From a candidate division KSB1 bacterium (GTDB taxonomy: Bacteria; Zhuqueibacterota; Zhuqueibacteria; Zhuqueibacterales; Zhuqueibacteraceae), in NCBI GenBank assembly GCA_034506175.1, contig JAPDQB010000017.1, forward strand, positions 48,200 through 112,199: a stretch of DNA of 64,000 nt, written 5' to 3'. The position numbers were made by a program, and so were the translations under genes. Below are positions 1-9,104 of this stretch, piece by piece. The notes under the pieces are model-generated. The model did not search any database. It was not told the DNA's origin and was given only the letters and a program-made list of their open reading frames with translations. Numbering within the stretch: position 1 is the first letter of the stretch; every line of letters begins with the position of its first letter.

Positions 1-2166
1 GGTTTGGTCTCGGGAATCCGTAAACACAAAGGACAAATAACGCCCGTGTTTGCCATTGTTTTGCAATTCGGCGGACAAATCAAGATCGGTGAGTTTTATC
101 GAAGTCCGTGCCGGCACCTGCGCTTGCATTTCACCTTGTTTGATCACATCGCCGGTAAACGACAGCAGCCGCCAGGTCACGCGTCCGCCAATGCTAAAAT
201 TGTGCTCGTTGCTCAAATGCAGGCTCGCCGTGTTTTCACGCTCGTCACACGAAAGCAGAATTTGATCATACATGCGCCTGGCCGCATAATGCAAGGCTTT
301 CCAGCGGCCAAAATAATCGATGCTGGACCATGACACTGCCGGCCAGACGTCGTTGAATTGCCAATAGGTCGCGCCCATGCAGCGGCCGCGGTGCCGCCGC
401 AAATGCTCGACCGCCACGCGGATGGCTTCGGCCTGGCTCAATTGCGAAACATAGAGCAGTGAGTCGAAGTCTTTCGGATGGCGAAAATATTGCACCAGGT
501 AAGCGAGAATTTTGCCGTTGCCGCCCTCACAACGCTGATGATCTTCCATCGCCGGCGAAAAAATATAGCGATCTTTCGCCGCCGTAAACGCCTTGACTGT
601 TTTTCGTGAGGGAAAAGACTCGAAGCCGAATTCCGACAGGAAACGAAAATAATGTTTGCGGTATTCGGTAAACGGCTTGTTGTTGTGCCAGACCTCCCAA
701 AAATGCACGTCGCCGCTCTCCTCGGCGTTCGGCTGCTCAAAGTTGCCGCCGGAAGAAGGCGAGGCGGGCCAATAATCGACATACGGACAGATTTCCTGCA
801 CCAGCGCCGGAAAGAGTGTTTCGTATTGTTTGAGATATTCGGCGCGCATCTCGGCGGTTTTCGGGAAATCCCATTCCGCAAAGCCCCACTCCATTTCGTT
901 GTTGCCACAGATCAGGCCCAGGCAGGGATGATGACGCAGGCGCTTGAGATTGTCTTGCACTTCCTGCCGGATATTTTCATAAAACACCGGATTGTTAACG
1001 TCGTAGACGCCGCAGGCAAACATCAAATCCTGCCAGATGATGAGGCCATAGCGATCGCACAGATCGTAAAAATCATCCGAAGGATAGACGCCACCGCCCC
1101 AAATCCGCAAACAGTTGAAGTTTGCCGCGGCGGCATCGCGAATCAGCCGCTCTGTGGTTTGGCAGGACGGCCGCGTTAAATAAACATCTTCGGGAACATA
1201 ATTCGCGCCGCGCGCAAAAATGGGGATGCCGTTGATATTGAATTGAAACGATTCGCCATGCTCGTCTTTCTTTCTCTCGAGCTGCAGGGTTCGAAGGCCG
1301 AGCTGCAAGGATTTTCGATCGATAGTCCGGTCGTTTTGTTTCACCTCGCAAGAAATGGTATAGAGCGGCTGCCGGCCATAACCATTCGGCCACCACAATT
1401 GCGGCTGTGGAATCAAAATGGTTGTGGTTACGCCGTCTTGAATTGGCAAAGTGCACGCGACTTGATCGGGATCAACGAGGGTGACTTGAAGCGAAAAATC
1501 GTCCGCTGTCCATTTTTCGAGGCTCGCGAAAATATCGAGAAAGACCTTGTCTTCGATATGATTTTGTCTAACGTGGAATTCGTCTAATTTCGCGCCGGCG
1601 TAAGCGCAAAGGCGAATAGGGCGCCAAATGCCGAGATCGGGAATTTTCGGGCCCCAATCCCATCCGAAGCTGCAATGATTTTTGCGCAGATGCACGGCGC
1701 CGTCGAGAGTGTGGGGGGGATTCCACAACGGGCGCTTTTCCTGCCGCCGCGCAATTTCGGCGATGGCGTTGCGGAAAAAAATTTCAACCTTGTTCGTACC
1801 AGCTTGCAACATTTCACGCACTTCGAATTGATAGCGCCGAAACATATTTTCCGTCTGCGCGACGATTTTGCCGTTGAGCCGGATTTCGGCGATGGTGTCA
1901 AGACCATCGGCTTCGAGATAAATGCGATGCCGTGGATCAAAAAGCGCCTCCGGCACTTCACAAAATTTTTCGTAAATAAAATCACGATTGGCGATTTCGA
2001 GACATTGATGATTGTTTTCCCGAAAGAAAACATCATGCTCACCCCAATATCCGCTTTTCTCCAAATCATAAAATAGGGACCCCGGCGCTGTTCCGGACAG
2101 GGAAAACCTGCCGTCCGGAGAATAAATTTTCCACTCGCCGTTGAGATCAATCGTTTTTACGGCCAT
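1..2166 (-). CDS. Beta-mannosidase, glycoside hydrolase family 2 (3' end outside window)
   Basis: Hydrolyses terminal beta-linked mannose from mannosides. The frame is open from an ATG at 2166 to the window edge (722 codons seen), so the C-terminus is missing only because the window ends. The N-terminus (MAVKTIDLNGEWKI) begins a GH2 jelly-roll domain, followed by an immunoglobulin-like domain and a TIM barrel. The GNNEMEW motif carries the predicted acid/base Glu (codon 895-897), and SEFGFESFP carries the predicted nucleophile Glu (codon 631-633). These motifs are closer to beta-mannosidase than to beta-galactosidase. No signal peptide is visible, so it probably acts in the cytoplasm on imported oligosaccharides. 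It lies downstream of the LacI-type regulator on the same strand, 144 bp apart, and may share its transcript. Substrate specificity is inferred from motifs only. Confidence 0.88.
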   Translation of the reverse strand, partial: MAVKTIDLNGEWKIYSPDGRFSLSGTAPGSLFYDLEKSGYWGEHDVFFRENNHQCLEIANRDFIYEKFCEVPEALFDPRHRIYLEADGLDTIAEIRLNGKIVAQTENMFRRYQFEVREMLQAGTNKVEIFFRNAIAEIARRQEKRPLWNPPHTLDGAVHLRKNHCSFGWDWGPKIPDLGIWRPIRLCAYAGAKLDEFHVRQNHIEDKVFLDIFASLEKWTADDFSLQVTLVDPDQVACTLPIQDGVTTTILIPQPQLWWPNGYGRQPLYTISCEVKQNDRTIDRKSLQLGLRTLQLERKKDEHGESFQFNINGIPIFARGANYVPEDVYLTRPSCQTTERLIRDAAAANFNCLRIWGGGVYPSDDFYDLCDRYGLIIWQDLMFACGVYDVNNPVFYENIRQEVQDNLKRLRHHPCLGLICGNNEMEWGFAEWDFPKTAEMRAEYLKQYETLFPALVQEICPYVDYWPASPSSGGNFEQPNAEESGDVHFWEVWHNNKPFTEYRKHYFRFLSEFGFESFPSRKTVKAFTAAKDRYIFSPAMEDHQRCEGGNGKILAYLVQYFRHPKDFDSLLYVSQLSQAEAIRVAVEHLRRHRGRCMGATYWQFNDVWPAVSWSSIDYFGRWKALHYAARRMYDQILLSCDERENTASLHLSNEHNFSIGGRVTWRLLSFTGDVIKQGEMQAQVPARTSIKLTDLDLSAELQNNGKHGRYLSFVFTDSRDQT

Positions 2167-2310
2167 AATTTGCTCTCGATTTATTTAAGCCGGCAAGATA
2201 CTGTCGTAATAACGCCAAGGAAGGAATGAAACGCGCTCACAACAGCTCAGGAAAGTTTATCTCCTGGCTGTGCGCCGGTCGATTCGAATGCGCCGAAGAA
2301 TACGGTCAGA

Positions 2311-3348
2311 TTATGTTGTCTCGCGCCCGACTTTGCGTGCCGCCGGCCGCACCGCAGATTGGCGAACAATCAACCTGGTCGGCACGATCGTTTCACGCAC
2401 GGGATCATCCTGATTTTTTAATTTTTCGATCAACCGTTGCGCCGCCAGTTGGCCCATGCGAATTTTGTCGACGTCAACGGTGGTGAGCGGCGGGGTGGCA
2501 TGCTCAGCAAGAAAAATATTGTCAAAACCCACGACGCTGATCTGCTGCGGAACGCGAAGGCCGCGCTCGTAAAGTAGCTTGATCGCGCCAAGCGCCATGG
2601 CATCATTGGAGGCGAAAATTGCGGTCGGCAATTCTCCGCTTTGCAAGATTGCCGCCATGGCTTGATATCCTCCCTCTGCCGTCACGTCGCCGCGGCCAAT
2701 CCAACCCGGCTTGCTCGGCAAATGATGCTGCCGCACGCTGTCACGATAGGCACGATAGCGGGCTTGCATGTTGGGATGGCGATTGGCGCCGAGAAGAAAT
2801 CCGATCTGCTCGTGGCCCAACGAAATTAAATAGCGCATCATGTCCTCGGCGCCGCTCACATTGTCGGAGTTGATGGTGTCAAAGCTTTGATCCTGGAGAT
2901 GATTGTCAACTACAACCGCCGGCAGGTGGACTTCTTTGAGCCGTTGCAAAAAAACGGGCGCCATGTTGCCGGCGATAATCAACCCGGCGACGGTGCCGTT
3001 CAACACAAAAGTGGGGAGGGAGCTATCTCGCTCGGTGCTGGCATGCGCCGAGATCAATAAATTGAACTCATGCTTGACCAGCTCGGATTCAATGCCTTCA
3101 AGAATGACGGAATAGAAAGGATTGGAAAAGATGCGGCCGGGCGCTCGATCGATGACGAAACCGATGTTATCGACCACTTTGGCGGCCAGCCCGCGCGCAA
3201 AACTATTGGGGTGATAATTCATGCGCTTCGCCAGGTCTCGAATCCGCTGCCGCGTCGCAGCAGAGAGACTGCCGCTATCATTCAACGCCTTCGAAACCGT
3301 CGAAATCGAAACACCAGCGGCTTTGGCAATGTCACGAATCGAACTCAT
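2311..3348 (-). CDS. LacI-family transcriptional regulator
   Basis: A 345-residue sugar-responsive DNA-binding repressor of usual family length. The N-terminal helix-turn-helix (residues about 3-25, IRDIAKAAGVSISTVSKALN) is followed by the hinge helix region and a periplasmic-binding-protein-like sensor domain (IGFVIDR near residue 62; FASNDAMALGAIKLL and VVGFDN in the C-terminal half). It sits between the beta-mannosidase gene, same strand, and a divergent TonB receptor, which suggests control of mannoside uptake and use. A consensus-like promoter followed at once by a 14-bp palindrome with central CG lies upstream, which points to autorepression. The effector sugar cannot be told from sequence. 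Confidence 0.93.
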   Translation of the reverse strand: MSSIRDIAKAAGVSISTVSKALNDSGSLSAATRQRIRDLAKRMNYHPNSFARGLAAKVVDNIGFVIDRAPGRIFSNPFYSVILEGIESELVKHEFNLLISAHASTERDSSLPTFVLNGTVAGLIIAGNMAPVFLQRLKEVHLPAVVVDNHLQDQSFDTINSDNVSGAEDMMRYLISLGHEQIGFLLGANRHPNMQARYRAYRDSVRQHHLPSKPGWIGRGDVTAEGGYQAMAAILQSGELPTAIFASNDAMALGAIKLLYERGLRVPQQISVVGFDNIFLAEHATPPLTTVDVDKIRMGQLAAQRLIEKLKNQDDPVRETIVPTRLIVRQSAVRPAARKVGRETT

Positions 3349-3378
3349 GGCGGCCTATTCAAAATATGACCACAAAAG

Positions 3379-3392
3379 GGAAAACGTTTTCC
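3379..3392. promoter_or_regulatory. LacI-type operator palindrome
   Basis: GGAAAACGTTTTCC is a perfect 14-bp palindrome with the central CG typical of LacI/PurR-family operators. It lies 31 bp upstream of the regulator's ATG and two bases past the predicted -10 box, that is, over the likely transcription start. Binding there would block the regulator's own promoter. No second copy was seen near the divergent TonB receptor. Confidence 0.7.
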
Positions 3393-3394
3393 GT

Positions 3395-3422
3395 AATTTA
3401 GCAAACTTTGCGTCAATGTCAA
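3395..3422 (-). promoter_or_regulatory. Promoter of the LacI-type regulator
   Basis: Read on the minus strand: TTGACA (3417-3422), 16-bp spacer, TAAATT (3395-3400). The operator palindrome follows directly. The match is to the sigma-70 consensus; the housekeeping promoter of this lineage is not known to me, so this is an inference. Confidence 0.5.
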
Positions 3423-3473
3423 GTCTTATGCGTATTTTTTAGCGCGTCGGCGCCGCCTCTGGCAAAAATCTGC

Positions 3474-3501
3474 TTGACTTTTTAACCTGGCTTCCTATAT
3501 T
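3474..3501 (+). promoter_or_regulatory. Possible promoter for the TonB receptor
   Basis: TTGACT (3474-3479), 16-bp spacer, TATATT (3496-3501). It points toward the receptor gene and would give a leader of roughly 280 nt. The rest of the 3423-3786 gap shows no clear gene. The long leader could hold control elements, but no known riboswitch was recognised. Confidence 0.35.
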
Positions 3502-3786
3502 GGAATAAACCCGAGTTGCCACAACTGAGTGAATAAGTATATGCCCGGACTATCGCCAGCCGCTTTTAGATTCTCCTGCTATTTATGCGATTGCTTGGAT
3601 TGCCCGTTGTATTATTTTTTGGAAAGGAGCCCACCCTTCAATTTGCGCTCAACGAAAATATCACGGACCATTTCCATATTTTGACCAACTCATTTCTTTT
3701 TTGCCCAAACAGGAGTAAAAATAAAACGAGCGGGTCGCATTTTACTTCCTACTTATTTATTGACTAACAATTCGGAGTGAGGAACT

Positions 3787-6483
3787 ATGGTTAAGAAACG
3801 TGTCATCAACTTCTTGATTCTGTTTGCGCTCGTGCTGCCATTGAGCGTCATGTCGCAAGTGTTGACGGGCACCGTGAGCAGCGAAGGGACGCCCCTAGTC
3901 GGCGCCAATGTCGTGGTGAAAGGAACGCTGAGAGGGACTGTAACCGATGTGAATGGCAGGTACACGCTCCGGCTGGATCCCGGAACGTATCAAATCACTT
4001 TCTCTTTGCTGGGTTATGCCACCAGAACGGAGTCCGTTTCGTTGCAAGCAAACGAAGAACGACAACTGAACGTTGAGTTGCAGGCGAGGGCAGTGGAAGC
4101 CCAGCCTGTCGTGGTTGTTGGTGCACGAGCCTCGACACGAACCGTGACCGATTCGCCCCTGCCGATCGACGTTCTGCAATTTCGGGAAATCTCTCATACC
4201 GGACAGAACTCTTTTGACAAAATCCTTCAATATACCGTTCCTTCCTTCAACACGGTCCAAACCCCGGTGAATGATGCCACGGCGTTGTTGGACCCGTGGG
4301 AAATCAGGAATATGGGCGTGAGCCGAACCCTCATTCTCATCAACGGCAAACGCAAGAACCTCAGCTCATTGGTGTACGTCCAAACCTCCCCAAGCCGCGG
4401 TGAAGCCGCCGTTGACATATCCGCGATTCCGATGGACGCCATTAAACGGGTTGAAATCTTGAGAGACGGCGCCTCGGCCCAATATGGATCGGATGCGCTT
4501 GCCGGTGTCATCAACATCGTCTTAAAAGATGACGCCGAGGGCGGATACTACACGATCAATACCGGTATTACGGGCGAGGGCGATGGCGAGAGAATTGGCA
4601 TCTCGCTGAATAACGGCAGCTCCATTTTCGGTGACAAGGGGTTTGTGAACTACACCGCGGAATTTTCCAGGGTCAATGAAGCCAGACGCTCGGGAATCGT
4701 CGATGCGGAAGGCGAGGCCTCGGATTTCGGGGCCGACATCAACGAGGTGAGAAGGTTTCTGGCTTATGATAAATTTGCCGGAAACCGAAATTCCTCGCCG
4801 GCAACCTCGGCCGCCAAATTCCTGATCAACAGCGGCATCAATCTTTCCGATAATACGCAACTCTACGCGAACGGCGCTTACATTTACAAAAAGGTGAATT
4901 CCTTTGCGAATTATCGGACGCCGTACTGGCGGCCGCTTTCCGCGTTTCCATATTTAGCCGACTTTTTCCCGAATGGACCAAATGGTTCTTATGTCGGATA
5001 CGTGCCGACGTTTGATGGCGACCTGGTTGATTACAACGCCACGTTCGGGCTGCGGTCCGAGAAAAATGGCTGGAAGTACGACCTGAGCTATACGCTGGGG
5101 TTCAACAGCCAGGATTATACCGTGCTCAATTCCCATAATCGGTCGGATATTAAAGATGCCAACGGCCAAAATGTTTATCGGGAAAACAGCCCGATCAATT
5201 TCAAGCCGGGCGGCACCATCTTCTCGCACAAAGTTGGAAACATCGACGTTTCCAAAGCCGTAACCCCAAAACTGAGCATTGGTGTGGGAACGGAATTCCG
5301 GAGTGAAACGTTTGAGATTATCCCCGGCGATCAAGCCTCCTGGGATGGCATCGGCGCCGATTCCTTTGCCGGGATTCGGCCGGAAAACTCCGGCACCTTC
5401 AACCGCTTCAATTTTGGCGGTTACTTTGACGCCACCTACGATTTTACCAAACAATTTCTGGTTTCGGCGACGATCCGCAACGAATATTACAGCGATTTCG
5501 GCAATGCCTTCGTGTACAAGGTCAGTTCGCGCGTCAAGACGCCCGACGAAAAACTCACGCTGCGCGGCTCGTATTCCACCGGCTTCAAGGCGCCGCAATT
5601 GCATCAGATCTATACTCAACGCGTGCAGTACAGTTTTGTGCCCGGGCAGGGTATTCAATCGATCGGCCTGGTCAACAATATCTCGCCGCAAGCCCGAATC
5701 TTGGGCGTCAAGCCGCTAGAGCCCGAAGAATCCAAGAACCTGACGTTTGGCATTGGTGCGCAGCTCACGCCGGATTTCAATCTGACGCTCGACTTTTATA
5801 ATATTCTCATTTCCGACCGAATCGTCATTAGCAACCGGGTGCCATTCCCGCCGAGCACGGACCCGAACGTCAATTTCTTTACCAATTCGATTGACAGCAA
5901 AACCACTGGTCTTGACATGGTGCTTGACTACAGGAACCTCAAAGTCGGTTCCGGCTTACTCGGGCTTTCCGTGGCAGGAAATGTCACCCTCCAGAATGAA
6001 AGAGATGGAGACGTCCTGAAAGTGAAGGGAGTTCCTGTCATCGATGCCGAACAGGAGGCCCTGTTCTTTACCTCCAGACCCAAACAGAAATTCATCGCGA
6101 GCGCCAACTATGAAATCAGAAGGTTGAACCTGTCGCTCAACGGCACCTATTTCGGCAAAACGGAATTCAGACAATTGGGCTTGGACCCCAATCTGAAGAC
6201 CGAATTCAAGCCCAAGGTGGTTACCGATTTGGCGGCGACGTTCGATCTCTTCAACAATGTCAGTGTGACTGCGAATATTCTGAATGTTTTCGACGTGCTT
6301 CCGGAATGGAAATTTGTGGCGCTCAATTCCGCCGGCGCGGCGATTCTGGCGAGCCCGGCCCAAACCAAAGTGCAAAGGAACCTGATTACCTTCAACGGCC
6401 GTTACCCCATCACCACGTATGACGGTTCTCATTTCAGCCAGTTGGGCCGGATTTTCAACTTGAGCCTGACGCATAATTTTTAG
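3787..6483 (+). CDS. TonB-dependent receptor with carboxypeptidase-regulatory-like domain
   Basis: An 898-residue outer-membrane receptor that imports a ligand using TonB energy. A signal peptide (residues 1-23, hydrophobic core LILFALVLPLSVMS) is followed by a CarboxypepD_reg-like domain (about 24-105, with GTLRGTVTDVNGRYTL), a plug domain (about 120-250, with RVEILRDGASAQYGSDALAG) and a 22-strand-type barrel ending in LSLTHNF with a terminal Phe. The ATG is preceded by GGAGTGAGGA. It is divergent from the LacI regulator, so it probably takes up the glycan handled by the neighbouring beta-mannosidase. No SusD homologue is adjacent, unlike classical Bacteroidota loci. Confidence 0.93.
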   Translation: MVKKRVINFLILFALVLPLSVMSQVLTGTVSSEGTPLVGANVVVKGTLRGTVTDVNGRYTLRLDPGTYQITFSLLGYATRTESVSLQANEERQLNVELQARAVEAQPVVVVGARASTRTVTDSPLPIDVLQFREISHTGQNSFDKILQYTVPSFNTVQTPVNDATALLDPWEIRNMGVSRTLILINGKRKNLSSLVYVQTSPSRGEAAVDISAIPMDAIKRVEILRDGASAQYGSDALAGVINIVLKDDAEGGYYTINTGITGEGDGERIGISLNNGSSIFGDKGFVNYTAEFSRVNEARRSGIVDAEGEASDFGADINEVRRFLAYDKFAGNRNSSPATSAAKFLINSGINLSDNTQLYANGAYIYKKVNSFANYRTPYWRPLSAFPYLADFFPNGPNGSYVGYVPTFDGDLVDYNATFGLRSEKNGWKYDLSYTLGFNSQDYTVLNSHNRSDIKDANGQNVYRENSPINFKPGGTIFSHKVGNIDVSKAVTPKLSIGVGTEFRSETFEIIPGDQASWDGIGADSFAGIRPENSGTFNRFNFGGYFDATYDFTKQFLVSATIRNEYYSDFGNAFVYKVSSRVKTPDEKLTLRGSYSTGFKAPQLHQIYTQRVQYSFVPGQGIQSIGLVNNISPQARILGVKPLEPEESKNLTFGIGAQLTPDFNLTLDFYNILISDRIVISNRVPFPPSTDPNVNFFTNSIDSKTTGLDMVLDYRNLKVGSGLLGLSVAGNVTLQNERDGDVLKVKGVPVIDAEQEALFFTSRPKQKFIASANYEIRRLNLSLNGTYFGKTEFRQLGLDPNLKTEFKPKVVTDLAATFDLFNNVSVTANILNVFDVLPEWKFVALNSAGAAILASPAQTKVQRNLITFNGRYPITTYDGSHFSQLGRIFNLSLTHNF

Positions 6484-6508
6484 CATAAGGAAGTGAGCCA
6501 ATTTAAAG

Positions 6509-6537
6509 GCCGCCTGAAAAATCAGGCGGCTTTTTTT
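6509..6537 (+). terminator. Rho-independent terminator after TonB receptor
   Basis: Perfect 9-bp stem GCCGCCTGA/TCAGGCGGC (6509-6517 with 6522-6530), AAAA loop, followed by seven T. It lies 25 bp past the receptor stop codon. Confidence 0.92.
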
Positions 6538-6548
6538 ATAATTTTGTC

Positions 6549-6577
6549 TTGACAGTTAAAAAATTTTGTCATATTTT
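6549..6577 (+). promoter_or_regulatory. Promoter of the DUF4143 ATPase gene
   Basis: TTGACA (6549-6554), 17-bp spacer, TATTTT (6572-6577): a full -35 consensus at ideal spacing, 52 bp upstream of the ATPase start, directly after the terminator of the preceding gene. Confidence 0.6.
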
Positions 6578-6580
6578 ATA

Positions 6581-6599
6581 CAAAAACTTGAAGTTTTTG
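6581..6599. promoter_or_regulatory. Perfect inverted repeat at the ATPase transcription start
   Basis: CAAAAACTT-G-AAGTTTTTG is a 9+1+9 perfect inverted repeat that begins three bases after the -10 box. Its place over the expected start suggests an operator, possibly autoregulatory. A hairpin in the 5' leader is the other reading. Confidence 0.5.
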
Positions 6600-6629
6600 T
6601 TAATCAATAAAGCATAATATTTCAATTAA

Positions 6630-7901
6630 ATGCGCTACTATCCAAGAAAAATTATTTCTGAAATCCTTGCGTGGGTCGAAAAAGTTCCTATCATCGTTAT
6701 TGTCGGTGCTCGCCAAGTCGGCAAGACCGTCCTTATGGAGCTTTTAGCAGAACGGCTCAAAACTTCAGGAATTGAGGCCAAACAGATTTTTTATTTGGAT
6801 CTTGAGGATCTGCGAAATCTGGAAATCTGCAGCCGCGACCTGGATTTTTTCAAGCGTTTTTTGACGCTTCAGGGTGTCGATCTTTCAAAAAAGGCCTACG
6901 TCTTCATCGATGAAATTCAGCACCACAAAGACCCCACGAATTTCATGAAATTGATTGCCGATCATGAAAAAAACATTCAATTGATTGTGTCGGGATCTTC
7001 GGCGTTAGAAATGCGCAAGACTTTTCAGGAGGCCTTGACCGGTCGCAAACAAATCTTTCATCTGCAAACGCTCAACTTTGAAGAGTACCTGATTTTTAAG
7101 GAGGAAGAGCAACTGCTGAAATGGTATCAAGAAAACTCACTTGACAGCAGGATGAAAGCTTTCGATCAAATCGGCTTCGATATCGTCAAACCCAAGCTGC
7201 AGGACTTGGCAGAAGATTTCATCATTTTTGGGGGCTATCCGGCGGTGGTTAAAGAAGCGGAAAAAAAATTCAAGCTCGGCAGGTTGAATGAAATCGTCCA
7301 GACCTACGTCAAAAAAGATATCAAGGATTTTGCCCGCATTGAAAATGTTGCCGCCTTCAACCGCCTCTTGATTCTCCTGGCCGGAAGAACCGGAAATTTG
7401 CTGAACTTGAGCGAGTTGAGCAAAGAAACGGCCATTTCCCGCGCCACCCTGGACAAATACGTTTTTATATTGGAAAACACGTTTATTATCAAATTGCTGA
7501 CGCCTTATTTTACCAACGTGAGCAGCGAAGTGGTCAAAATGCCCAAAATCTACTTTCTCGATACCGGCCAGATCAATGCGCTGCTGCTCAACTTCAACCC
7601 GTTGAATAGCCGCGCTGACGCGGGCGCGTTGGCCGAAAATTTTGTCTTCAAACAGCTTTATTCCAAACTCACTCCTGGTGATCGGTTGCACTATTGGCGA
7701 AATATCCATAAGAATGAAGTAGATTTCGTTTTGAACGGCGAACCGATCGAAGTGAAGCACCAACATTTTACCGCGCCCGAAATTCCCAGATCATTGCGGC
7801 AATTTGCCGACAGATATCAACCGGCGCGAACGATCATCGTGACGAAAGATTACTTTTATCAGGATGACAAGACCTTGTTTCTTCCCTTCTTTTTGGTGTA
7901 A
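6630..7901 (+). CDS. AAA ATPase with C-terminal DUF4143 domain
   Basis: A 423-residue ATPase of the widespread AAA_14-DUF4143 group, whose role is poorly known; members are often mobile, strain-variable genes. Walker A is GARQVGKT (residues about 26-33), Walker B-like is AYVFIDEIQ (about 89-97), and a sensor-like IVSGSSALEM follows (about 119-128). The DUF4143 part (about 200-400) contains a winged-helix-like segment (LLNLSELSKETAISRATLDKYV) and ends with a nuclease-like NEVDFVLNGEPIEVK stretch. The DNA is more AT-rich than its neighbours, which hints at transfer. It is a single gene with its own promoter and a palindrome at the start site. Confidence 0.88.
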   Translation: MRYYPRKIISEILAWVEKVPIIVIVGARQVGKTVLMELLAERLKTSGIEAKQIFYLDLEDLRNLEICSRDLDFFKRFLTLQGVDLSKKAYVFIDEIQHHKDPTNFMKLIADHEKNIQLIVSGSSALEMRKTFQEALTGRKQIFHLQTLNFEEYLIFKEEEQLLKWYQENSLDSRMKAFDQIGFDIVKPKLQDLAEDFIIFGGYPAVVKEAEKKFKLGRLNEIVQTYVKKDIKDFARIENVAAFNRLLILLAGRTGNLLNLSELSKETAISRATLDKYVFILENTFIIKLLTPYFTNVSSEVVKMPKIYFLDTGQINALLLNFNPLNSRADAGALAENFVFKQLYSKLTPGDRLHYWRNIHKNEVDFVLNGEPIEVKHQHFTAPEIPRSLRQFADRYQPARTIIVTKDYFYQDDKTLFLPFFLV

Positions 7902-7934
7902 ACGCCAGAAAACAATTCAGGCATAAAGAAGCTT

Positions 7935-8132
7935 ATGGAAAAGAATCCCCACATTACTCGGATACCGATTCCGGGCCGGCCGGATCGCATTGAAACCGGT
8001 GCCATACAGTTCAATGATGATTGGCCTGGATTATTCATTCGCGGCGACGACGCCTTTGCACTCATGCGCGAGCTTAAACAACTCAGCAAGAGAATCGGGA
8101 ATGCCTCGCCTATGTTGCAAGGAGAATCGTGA
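7935..8132 (+). CDS. Small hypothetical protein
   Basis: A 65-residue open frame (MEKNPHITRIPIPGRPDR...) between the ATPase and the DDAH-like gene, same strand. Codon use looks coding and no overlapping frame is better. The middle (NDDWPGLFIRGDDAFALMRE) reads like a folded cytoplasmic protein. AAAGAAG lies just upstream of the ATG as a weak ribosome site. I do not recognise a family. Confidence 0.5.
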   Translation: MEKNPHITRIPIPGRPDRIETGAIQFNDDWPGLFIRGDDAFALMRELKQLSKRIGNASPMLQGES

Positions 8133-8199
8133 ACATTATAGAGCAGGATGTCATAATTAATCATGATTCGTGAGCTGGTTTTCAGCGTCGAGGACAACC

Positions 8200-9078
8200 A
8201 TGCCATTCGGCTCTCAATCCGAAGTGGGGAAAATCCAACGCCTCTTGTTAAAGCATGCACAGCAAGCCTTTATCAGCAAGGAAAACATTCTCCGCCAGTG
8301 GGAAGCTCTCAATTATTTGAGCGCGCCGGATTTCGACAAAGCACTGCAAGAGTACGAGCAGTTCGTGAATCTGCTGCGTCAGCACATTCCTGAAATTTCA
8401 TTTTTGCCTGCAAACGATCACACCGGACTCGATTCCATCTACGTTCACGATGCCGCGCTCGTCACCAACCAAGGCGCCATCTTGTGCAACATGGGCAAAG
8501 CCCTGCGCCGCGGCGAGCCGGCAGCTATTGCAGATTTTTTACCCGAGCTGGGCGTTCCGATTCTTGCCGCCATCACCGGCGAGGGAAGATTGGAAGGCGG
8601 GGACGTGGTTTGGATCGACGCGCACACGCTCGCCGTCGGCCGCGGCTATCGCACCAACGACGAAGGCATCCGGCAGTTGAAAGAACTCACGGCAGATTTG
8701 GTGGATGAAGTTATTGTCGTGTCGCTGCCGCATTGGCAAGGCCCCAACGACGTTCTGCACTTGATGTCGCTGATCAGCCCGATTGATCACGATCTGGCCT
8801 TGGTTTATTCAAAATTATTGCCGGTGCCGTTTCGCCAGTGGCTGCTGGCGCGAGGCATCAAATTGCTCGAAGTGCCGGATTCCGAATATGACAGCATGGG
8901 ATGCAACGTGCTGGCTATTGCCCCGCGAAAGTGCCTCATGCTTGCCGGCAATCCGCGCACGCAAGCGCTGCTCATTAACGAAGGCGTCGAAGTTTGGGAA
9001 TACGTTGGCGAAGAAATCTCCCGCAAAGGCGCCGGCGGGCCGACGTGTTTGACGCGGCCAATTTGGCGGGACCGCTAA
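8200..9078 (+). CDS. Dimethylarginine dimethylaminohydrolase/amidinotransferase-like protein
   Basis: A 292-residue member of the guanidine-modifying (amidinotransferase/DDAH/arginine deiminase) fold, which hydrolyses substituted arginines or related guanidino compounds through a cysteine intermediate. Visible motifs are HDAALVTNQGAILCNMGK, GRLEGGDVVW, GYRTNDEGIRQL, a His-bearing segment NDVLHLMSLISPID, and the C-terminal catalytic Cys in GGPTCLTRPIW. The ATG at 8200 is preferred because GAGGA lies five bases upstream; a GTG at 8170 in frame would add ten residues. Whether the true substrate is dimethylarginine, arginine or another guanidine is not decided by sequence. Confidence 0.85.
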   Translation: MPFGSQSEVGKIQRLLLKHAQQAFISKENILRQWEALNYLSAPDFDKALQEYEQFVNLLRQHIPEISFLPANDHTGLDSIYVHDAALVTNQGAILCNMGKALRRGEPAAIADFLPELGVPILAAITGEGRLEGGDVVWIDAHTLAVGRGYRTNDEGIRQLKELTADLVDEVIVVSLPHWQGPNDVLHLMSLISPIDHDLALVYSKLLPVPFRQWLLARGIKLLEVPDSEYDSMGCNVLAIAPRKCLMLAGNPRTQALLINEGVEVWEYVGEEISRKGAGGPTCLTRPIWRDR

Positions 9079-9104
9079 TGATATTGAAGAAGATTTTCCG
9101 CGCT

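Noticed and set aside
1..2166. Several short frames on both strands in the first 2 kb
   Set aside because: They are shadows of one long minus-strand frame (beta-mannosidase) that has no stop inside the window.
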